64,000 nt of DNA from NCBI GenBank assembly GCA_934481355.1, contig CAKSPH010000010.1, positions 1-64,000 of the forward strand, read 5' to 3'. The notes beneath the pieces were generated by a model. It searched no databases and was not told where the DNA came from. It was given only the letters and a program-made list of their open reading frames with translations. How positions within the stretch are numbered: the first letter of the stretch is position 1; each line of letters starts with the position of its first letter. Positions 58,062 to 64,000 of the stretch are shown in pieces. The position numbers and the translations under genes were made by a program. The DNA is from an uncultured Oscillospiraceae bacterium. Lineage in GTDB: Bacteria > Bacillota > Clostridia > Oscillospirales > Ruminococcaceae.

Positions 58062-58093
58062 TGTGGGTGGAAACCAATAGATTTCCACCCACA
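58062..58093. terminator. 12-bp perfect hairpin downstream of nadBC
   Basis: TGTGGGTGGAAA at 58062-58073 pairs with TTTCCACCCACA at 58082-58093, followed by TTGTTTTCTTTT. It can end both the nad unit and the leftward permease remnant. The rest of 57913-58144 holds nothing recognised. Confidence 0.8.
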
Positions 58094-58144
58094 CTTGTTT
58101 TCTTTTGTAACGCCGGATCGTTCCGGCAGTCCCCGAGATATGAT

Positions 58145-59434
58145 TTACTCCCTGTTTTTCAGGACCTCGGCAGGCGTGATCTTACCGAGCTTTCTGACAA
58201 GAATAGCGGTTATAACATAGTAAACAGCCATTGTTCCGGCAAAGATTATCGGATAAATATACAGCGGGAATTCAAGGTTTATTCCGCTTGTTACATTCGG
58301 GATAAACAGCGGAAACACCTTATCTATGATAAGCTTTGAAATCGGAATTTCTATGATCGCGCCTATTGCTATAAGCAGCGCATTTCCGTTGAGATAGAGC
58401 CTCTTTACGTCCCTTGTCCTGTAGCCGAACACCTTGACGAGTGAAATTCCGAACGAGGCGCGCTCTACCATAACGTTCAGCATAAGGAACATCACAGCAA
58501 AGAAAATTATTATCGCTATCACGATCAGCATAACGATCATCGACATCATAAGCTCCGTGAAAACAGCCGCGGAACGTTCGATATCAGTCTTTGTGGTCGT
58601 ACCGTAAAGTCTGCCCTCGTCTATATCAAGCGGCTCATCGGAAAGGACGCAGTTGTAATAATCATCGTCCTCGCCAAAAAGCTCCCGCATACTGTCGATA
58701 TCCATAAACACCATAAGCCCTGCGCTTTCGTCGCATATATCGGCAACAGTAAAAGCATAGTCCATGGAATTCGCGCTGTCGGTGAGTATGAATTTATCCC
58801 CGGTGGTTACTCCGTAGCGTTCAACAACTGATTTGCTCGCGGTGATAAGGCTCTTGCCCCTGTGTGTTTCTGCATTGTAATATTTGTTGTCGCTGTCGAT
58901 TCCCATTACCGTTACGTCCAGATTATATCCCAGCTGTTCCTTTGAAAGCGTTTTTGCAAAGCAGGCTTCTCCGCCCTCGGGGACTGTGGATCCAGGGTAT
59001 TTCAGCGTATACATATATTCATATTTTGTGTCGCGGATAGTATCTATCCTTACGTTTTCGCAGAGGTAATAGCAGTCAACTCCGAGCATGAGAACAACCA
59101 GCGAAAACAGCATACTCAGAAGAACGGTTATCCCCGTACGCATCTCGCGCAGCATCTGCCTTATCTGGAATCTGCGGATAAAGTTCTTGCTCCTGATCCT
59201 TAGGCTGCTGTAACGCGCCGTTTTCTGTTCGTTGCGGATAAGCGAAAGCGCAGTCTGCGAAAGGCGCTTATTGATGACGAGCGTGTTCACTATCATTGAG
59301 ATAACAGGCGGCATTACAACGCTGTATATTATGAGGTACACAGGATAAACCGGCGCAAATTCAGGGAGCGAGAAATACGCATATGTATCGAGCATCTGGT
59401 AATTCAGACCCACCGGTGAAAAGCCGATAAGCAT
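58145..59434 (-). pseudogene. 5'-truncated ABC transporter permease (FtsX type)
   Basis: The frame covers only the last ~430 residues of a two-domain FtsX/MacB-like permease: end of the first FtsX block (GGIIGMLIGFSPVGLNYQ), a linker, then helix, extracytoplasmic domain and the final FtsX domain (RASFGISLVKVFGYRTRDV, LGKITPAEVLKNRE). The first ~half, including the N-terminal helix, is absent: upstream of 59434 the frame stays open only to about 59510, where it meets a rhaA remnant. No ATPase gene is adjacent. It is therefore probably non-functional. Confidence 0.7.
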
Positions 59435-59484
59435 ACCGATTATTCCGCCTGTGAATGCAACGATGGCCGGCAGGCGTGCGTAAT

Positions 59485-59708
59485 GTGCAGGAAGCGGTCC
59501 TCAATGCGCTGCTCATGCCGCATGAAGCAATGCGTGAAATGCAGGAATCCGGCGCGATATGACCGGACTTATGGTAAAGCAGGAAGAACCGAAAACCGCA
59601 CCTTTCGGCGATGTCTGGTCAGGAATAATGCAGGATTTTATCCGTATGTGCAGCGACGGCTGGGAGCAGGGCTGGCATGAACGCAACGGCGGCAATCTGA
59701 GCAAATAA
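59485..59708 (+). pseudogene. collapsed rhaA-rhaD remnant
   Basis: The plus strand encodes ALLMPHEAMREMQESG, then (after a 2-nt frame disruption near 59554) TGLMVKQEEPKTAPFGDVW, which matches the C-terminal part of L-rhamnose isomerase. It joins directly to MQDFIRMCSDGWEQGWHERN then GGNLSK and a stop, matching the N-terminus of rhamnulose-1-phosphate aldolase. So two consecutive genes of a rhamnose operon have been fused by deletion and both truncated. Assignment is by recalled family motifs. Confidence 0.5.
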
Positions 59709-59860
59709 ATCAAATGCAGACCCGGGAAAAAAATCCTTTGCATAAAAAGAGCAAAAAAGTATAAGTAATTCGCAAATCCGCCCGTTGCGATATTGGATAA
59801 TATATTGTAAAATTAAATCAGAAAGAAAAAAATTTATGCACTATGCACAGGGGGATAATA

Positions 59861-61006
59861 ATGAACAGTATAATTTCCGCGATACTTGCAGTTATCATGA
59901 CTGTAATGATGTCCGGCTGCGACAGCTCGAACAATGGAATGCGCGACATTTCTACCATGGATGTCGTACGCGAAATGGGTTATGGGATAAACCTCGGGAA
60001 CACGCTGGAATCCTGCGGTGACTGGATAAACGGATTTTCTCCGTCAAGCTACGAAAAAGCATGGGGAAGCCCGATAATAACTTCCGAGGCTATACAGGGC
60101 TATGCTGACGCCGGATTCGGCGTACTGCGTATTCCAGTAGCGTGGTCGAATATGATGGCGGACGATGGTACATACACAATAAATCCCGATTATGCCGATA
60201 GGGTACAGGAAGTCGTTGATATGGCGCTAGGCACTGGAATGTACGTTATAGTCAACATCCACTACGACAACGGCTGGATCAGCAAGTTCCCGGAGAACGT
60301 TGACGAAAACATGAAACGCTACACCACTATGTGGAAGCAGATAGCCGAACTGTTCAGGGATCGTGGCGACAAGCTGGTGTTTGAATCCCAGAATGAGGCG
60401 CTCGGCTGGGAAAGTCTCTGGAACAGGTACAGCGGAACAAACGGCGCTGAAAAGCAGTCCTCCTACGACCTTGTGAACAGGGTAAATCAGGCGTTCGTTG
60501 ATACCGTGAGAGCTACCGGCGGCAACAACGCAAAGCGCCACCTGCTGATATCCGGCTACAACACTGATATAGACCTCACCTGCGATAAGCTTTTCAAAAT
60601 GCCCAGCGACCCGGCCGGACGCCTTGCGGTGTCCGTTCATTACTACAATCCGTCAACGCTGACAATACTTGAAAAGGACGCTGACTGGGGCAAGGCAAAG
60701 ACCGACTGGGGCAGCAAATCCGACATTGCGGAGCTGAACCGCTGTATGGACCTGCTCAAAACGACCTTCATCGACAACGGGATACCCGTCATAGTCGGAG
60801 AATATGGCTGCTTCGGAAAGAACAAGACGCGCGAAACCAAAGAATCCTATATGCTGGACGTTTCCTCCGCAATGTACGAAATAGGCGCCTGCCCTATCCT
60901 CTGGGACACCTCCGGCGATGAGTACGACCGCAACAACGCAAGATTCAGAAACCCGGAATTCATCGAAAAGCTTATCGCGCCGTCAAAGGCAGAAAAGGAA
61001 CAATGA
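59861..61006 (+). CDS. GH5 endoglucanase, lipoprotein
   Basis: 381 aa from the ATG at 59861 (AGGGGGATAATA upstream). Lipoprotein signal with lipobox VMMSGC (Cys about residue 18), so the enzyme is anchored at the outer face of the membrane. GH5 features: YGINLGNTLES, VLRIPVAWSNM, VIVNIHYDNGW, acid/base Glu in FESQNEALG, VSVHYYNP and the nucleophile Glu in VIVGEYGCFG. No carbohydrate-binding module or dockerin. It probably cleaves beta-1,4-glucan or related glycans. Confidence 0.92.
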   Translation: MNSIISAILAVIMTVMMSGCDSSNNGMRDISTMDVVREMGYGINLGNTLESCGDWINGFSPSSYEKAWGSPIITSEAIQGYADAGFGVLRIPVAWSNMMADDGTYTINPDYADRVQEVVDMALGTGMYVIVNIHYDNGWISKFPENVDENMKRYTTMWKQIAELFRDRGDKLVFESQNEALGWESLWNRYSGTNGAEKQSSYDLVNRVNQAFVDTVRATGGNNAKRHLLISGYNTDIDLTCDKLFKMPSDPAGRLAVSVHYYNPSTLTILEKDADWGKAKTDWGSKSDIAELNRCMDLLKTTFIDNGIPVIVGEYGCFGKNKTRETKESYMLDVSSAMYEIGACPILWDTSGDEYDRNNARFRNPEFIEKLIAPSKAEKEQ

Positions 61007-61042
61007 ACGCCGATGGTGTCCAGCGCATGGGATTATAGCACG

Positions 61043-61918
61043 TCAGTGGGAGCGGTTTTTGTTTCGGAATTCCTGCGGAGATATCCCGTTTGTATTCCTG
61101 AACAGCCTTGAAAAGTAGCTGGGCGTATCTATGCCGATTTCAGCCGCTATATCGGAGATCGGCATATCGGTAGATATCAGCTTGTCCTCCGCAAAGCGTA
61201 TGCGCAGCAGGTTGCAGTAATCCGAAAAATTCAGTCCGACTGCAGATTTGAATTTCCGGCTGAACGCAAAGTAGCTCATATTTGCCATTGCGGCGGCAGT
61301 TTTCATGTCCAGCTTCTCAGCCGGGCGGCTCATGATATGTTCAATTATACGGTCAAGCCTTACGTTCTGGGTGGAAATTCCGGCTCCCTCGACGGGAATG
61401 ACGCAGTTCTCATGAAGCAGCGCTGCGACGAGCTCCAGCACCATTCCGTTCTTGCGGAACTGGTCGGTCAGCACAGTGGCGGGCGCATAATTTTCCGGTT
61501 CGCCGGCAGAGCACACTTCGATTATTCTCTGGAGCACATTGTAGATCCCACCGCCGGATTCTGGTGAGAAAACCGGGGAAAGCCCGTCCGGGCATCTGAG
61601 TATCAGCGAATCGCTCATCACGGAGGACGTGTACCGGAGAAATCCCGTTGAGAATTGTATTACTGCAACGTCGGTAGCGCGGACATTGTAGTTCGCATGA
61701 AAAGCCAGAGGTGGAATGAACACCAGTGTATTCTCCCTTATATTATACGGTCTGCCGTTTATGACCTCATAGCGTTCGCCGCTGATAACGTAGGATATCT
61801 CATAGTACGAATGGCAGTGCAGAGGATAATTTTCTTCCTCGCTGGTATGATATACCGCGCAGGCGGCATGACTCTTCTCCGGCTGGTCGGCGGTCTGGAA
61901 TTCCTGCTGAAAGATCAT
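61043..61918 (-). CDS. AraC-family transcriptional regulator
   Basis: 291 aa from the ATG at 61918 (GGAGGGCTGTAT upstream). N-terminal cupin sensor (YPLHCHSYYEISYVISGER, FIPPLAFHANYN) and C-terminal two-HTH AraC domain (MKTAAAMANMSYFAFSRKF, PISDIAAEIGIDTPSYFSRLF). It is convergent with the endoglucanase gene and a candidate regulator of it. Confidence 0.92.
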   Translation of the reverse strand: MIFQQEFQTADQPEKSHAACAVYHTSEEENYPLHCHSYYEISYVISGERYEVINGRPYNIRENTLVFIPPLAFHANYNVRATDVAVIQFSTGFLRYTSSVMSDSLILRCPDGLSPVFSPESGGGIYNVLQRIIEVCSAGEPENYAPATVLTDQFRKNGMVLELVAALLHENCVIPVEGAGISTQNVRLDRIIEHIMSRPAEKLDMKTAAAMANMSYFAFSRKFKSAVGLNFSDYCNLLRIRFAEDKLISTDMPISDIAAEIGIDTPSYFSRLFRNTNGISPQEFRNKNRSH

Positions 61919-61978
61919 ATACAGCCCTCCAATATCAACTTTTAGCCTTAATTTCAAGGCGTAATCCAAGGTTCAATA

Positions 61979-62017
61979 ACAGCACCGGAAGCGAACGAAA
62001 ACCACTTCCGGTGCTGT
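61979..62017. terminator. 13-bp perfect hairpin
   Basis: ACAGCACCGGAAG at 61979-61991 pairs with CTTCCGGTGCTGT at 62005-62017. It lies between the PfkB-type kinase gene and the start of the AraC gene, and probably stops leftward transcription from the kinase. Confidence 0.65.
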
Positions 62018-62036
62018 TTAATATATCAGGGTATAA

Positions 62037-62840
62037 TCAGAAGCCGCCGTAATGTTTCAGGGTTTCTGCTGCGATCTCAGAACCAACCCTCATAGCCTTT
62101 TCAATATTTTTTTCAACCATATACGAGCATACGAATCCAGCGTGGTAGCTGTCGCCGCACCCGGTCGTGTCAATTACGGCGTCCACCTTTACAGCCTGCA
62201 CTCTGAATTCCTGCCCTTTAAAGTATGTGACGCTCCCCCGTTCTGCAAGGGATATATTGAACAGGCAATCATACTTACACGATAATTCCCTGAACTTCGG
62301 CAGTAGTTCCTCCGAGCCGCTTATCATAAAGAAATCAATGTACGGTGCAAGACGTTCCATATCATCGAAATCCCTGTATACGTCAAAATCCACCGCAAGC
62401 TTAAATCCGGACGTTTTCTTCAGTTCAACTACCTGTGAAAAACACGAAGCCCAGATGTGAACAAAGACCACGTCGGATTCGGATAATATCCTTATTTCGT
62501 CATCGTTCAGAATGATGTCATCAAGTATTTTTCCGTTCCATGAATCATCTTTATAATACCTGTCGCCGTCTGCTGTAAGGTATGTCATATTATTGGCAGT
62601 CTGATACCTGTCATCAGTGCGTATATGGCTCTTATCAATATCAAGCCCTGATATTGAATCCATTATCGCTTCCGCATATCTGTCTTTTCCGACAATTCCA
62701 AGCAGCGTAACGTCTGTCTCATCAAAGCGAGAGGCATGGGCGGCAAAATTCAGCGCTTCTCCTCCTGGTCTGATTATGTCTGTGCCGTCAAAAACATCGG
62801 CGCATATACACGGCAGCGCAGTAATTTTTATTCTTTTCAT
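62037..62840 (-). CDS. PfkB-family sugar kinase, FrlD-like
   Basis: 267 aa from the ATG at 62840. PfkB signature VDAVIDTTGCGDSYHAGFV near the C-terminus, and PGGEALNFAAHASRFDETDV near the N-terminus. The sequence around VFVHIWASCF, KLAVDFDVYRDFDDMERLAP and the end AAETLKHYGGF resembles fructoselysine 6-kinase. It would phosphorylate a sugar or Amadori compound. No deglycase or transporter is adjacent, so the substrate is unproven. Confidence 0.75.
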   Translation of the reverse strand: MKRIKITALPCICADVFDGTDIIRPGGEALNFAAHASRFDETDVTLLGIVGKDRYAEAIMDSISGLDIDKSHIRTDDRYQTANNMTYLTADGDRYYKDDSWNGKILDDIILNDDEIRILSESDVVFVHIWASCFSQVVELKKTSGFKLAVDFDVYRDFDDMERLAPYIDFFMISGSEELLPKFRELSCKYDCLFNISLAERGSVTYFKGQEFRVQAVKVDAVIDTTGCGDSYHAGFVCSYMVEKNIEKAMRVGSEIAAETLKHYGGF

Positions 62841-62866
62841 TCTACAACCTCGCAAAATCACCATAA

Positions 62867-62883
62867 GGTAACCTCTAAAAACC
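62867..62883. repeat. single copy of the CCTCTAAAAACC terminal motif
   Basis: GGTAACCTCTAAAAACC, the same terminal word as at 10306-10320 and 51238. No inverted partner was found within about 150 bp, so this is a solo end or a truncated copy. Confidence 0.45.
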
Positions 62884-62897
62884 TCATTTTAAAAGTA

Positions 62898-64000
62898 TCA
62901 TTTCAGAAGTTCCAGTATCTCTTCGGAGCTCATGCTCATGATATTTCCGGAGTTCTCCCCGCCGCTGAGTACGATATCCGCAAGCCCGGATTTTGCCTGC
63001 TGTAACTCGCGTATCTTCTCCTCGATGGTATTCCGGGTGATGAGCTTATATATCTGCACGTTTTTCTTCTGCCCGATTCGGTAAGCGCGGTCGGAAGCCT
63101 GATTTTCAGCCGAGCTGTTCCACCACGGGTCGTAATGTATAACAACGTCCGCGCCGGTGAGATTAAGCCCCGTGCCGCCTGCTTTCAGCGATATCAGGAA
63201 TACGCTGGTGTCGTCGCCGTTGAAGCTGTTCACCATTTTCAGCCGCTGCGCGGGTTTTGTGGAACCAGTCAGCATGAAATACCGTATTCCCATGCCGTCC
63301 AGACGCGCCGCGACAATATCCAGCATCGACGTGAACTGCGAGAACAAAAGCAGCTTGTGCCCGGAATTAACGCAGCTTTCCACAAGCTCCACGCACTGCT
63401 CCAGCTTGGCGCTTTTCCCGGTGTAATTCTCGTAGACCAGCGCCGGGTCGCAGCAAATCTGCCGCAGACGAAAATCTGCTTTTTGTCGCTGTCGATGATA
63501 ATGCAGAAATTCTGCTCTGCATTAAATATTTCTATTTTCCCCACCGGGTGCAGAAAATAGCGTCCCGTGTCAGTTTTCGCGATGTCAAAACTAATTTCCG
63601 GGTCGGAAAATTTCACGTCAAAATGACTGCGGCCGTAATTAACTCCGCTTTCCCTGACTATCTGGAAGAAGCGCACTGCGTCCTGCCCCTGTATCAGGAA
63701 ACTGCGTTTTCTGTCGATACCTTCTTTGAAGCTCATACAGATACTGAATGTTAATTCCAGCAGCGCCGAGCTTTGCTCGTCCAGTACTTCCGGGCTGTGT
63801 ACGAACTCCAGTTCCTTTCCGTATTTCTTGTTCAGTCTGCCCTGGAAAGCCTGATACATATCGTAAATATCATTCACGACATAGAGTTTTTCGCGCCCTA
63901 TTTTCAGCGAGTACTTAAGCCCCTCGAACGTTGCTTCAAGCTCCGGCACAAGCCGTATTCCGTGCTCCTGCGCGTTAATAACGGCTCTTTCGGTATAGTG
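62898..64000 (-). pseudogene. SNF2-family helicase with internal deletion, cut by the window edge
   Basis: The upstream part (64000-63471) is open to the window edge and reads as the SNF2-associated N-terminal region (EATFEGLKYSLKIGREKLYV, GKIEIFNAEQ). At about 63470 the frame changes and continues as RLRQICCDPALVYENY, KLLLFSQFTSMLDIVAARLD, SLKAGGTGLNLTGADVVIHY, QASDRAYRIGQ, the helicase C domain. The SNF2 ATPase half (Walker A, DEAH) between them is missing. CAGATTT occurs on both sides of the junction, suggesting deletion at microhomology. Confidence 0.7.

Noticed and set aside
59483-59680. 65 aa plus-strand frame
   Set aside because: Out of frame with both the rhaA and rhaD matches.

Overview
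The window looks like a chromosomal segment of a gut or rumen Gram-positive anaerobe of the Ruminococcus/Oscillospiraceae type. Supporting this are clostridial-type gene families (ECF transporter, HflX, NadB-NadC, a GH5 cellulase lipoprotein, SEDS protein, WYL/LacI/AraC regulators), strong AGGAGG ribosome binding sites, and a host GC content clearly above that of the AT-rich accessory genes. The species is not determined.

Layout. (1) About 0.1-9.95 kb is a mobile cassette with the gene set of a staphylococcal-cassette-chromosome (SCC) core: two tandem large serine recombinases (CcrA/CcrB-like), a DUF927 helicase, and DUF1413, DUF1643 and DUF960 proteins. At its left end is an AT-rich two-gene cargo of unknown function (a soluble 317 aa protein plus a four-helix membrane protein), a candidate new defence module. 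The cassette ends beside tRNA-Pro(CGG). (2) 10.2-15.6 kb is host DNA: a WYL regulator, an XRE regulator, a SHOCT protein, an ECF S-component and a signal-peptidase-like membrane protein. (3) 15.68-49.92 kb is an apparently complete siphovirus-type prophage in the 3' end of tRNA-Thr(CGT), bounded by a ~175 bp direct repeat. All lytic genes read leftward; the repressor, an ImmA/IrrE-like protease and the tyrosine integrase read rightward at the right end. Read from right to left the modules are: lysogeny switch; early genes; SbcC-like ATPase, RecT, MBL nuclease, SSB, replication initiator and RusA; small zinc-ribbon genes; RinA-like activator; terminase; portal; MuF-like head protein fused to an ADP-ribosyltransferase-like domain; scaffold; capsid; connectors; tail with a lambda-type frameshift; lysis. 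(4) 50.1-58 kb is host DNA: LacI regulator, SEDS protein, galactokinase, HflX, nadB-nadC. (5) 58-64 kb mixes intact genes (GH5 endoglucanase, AraC regulator, PfkB-type kinase) with three degraded ones: a 5'-truncated FtsX-type permease, a collapsed rhaA/rhaD remnant and an SNF2 helicase with an internal deletion.

The least expected signals lie outside ordinary genes. They are: a pseudoknotted putative RNA of 98 nt in the phage head operon; six GTGTGTT iterons spaced 11-12 bp inside the replication initiator gene; a ~430 bp quasi-hexameric GCAAAG-type repeat field beside ssb; a G GGA AAG slippery heptamer joining the two tail-chaperone genes; tandem ATGGGTGTCA motifs at both prophage ends and again beside tRNA-Pro; a hairpin that hides the ribosome binding site of the phage protease gene; and a dispersed repeat family with CCTCTAAAAACC termini.

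All functional names come from reading motifs and gene order by eye. No database search was run.
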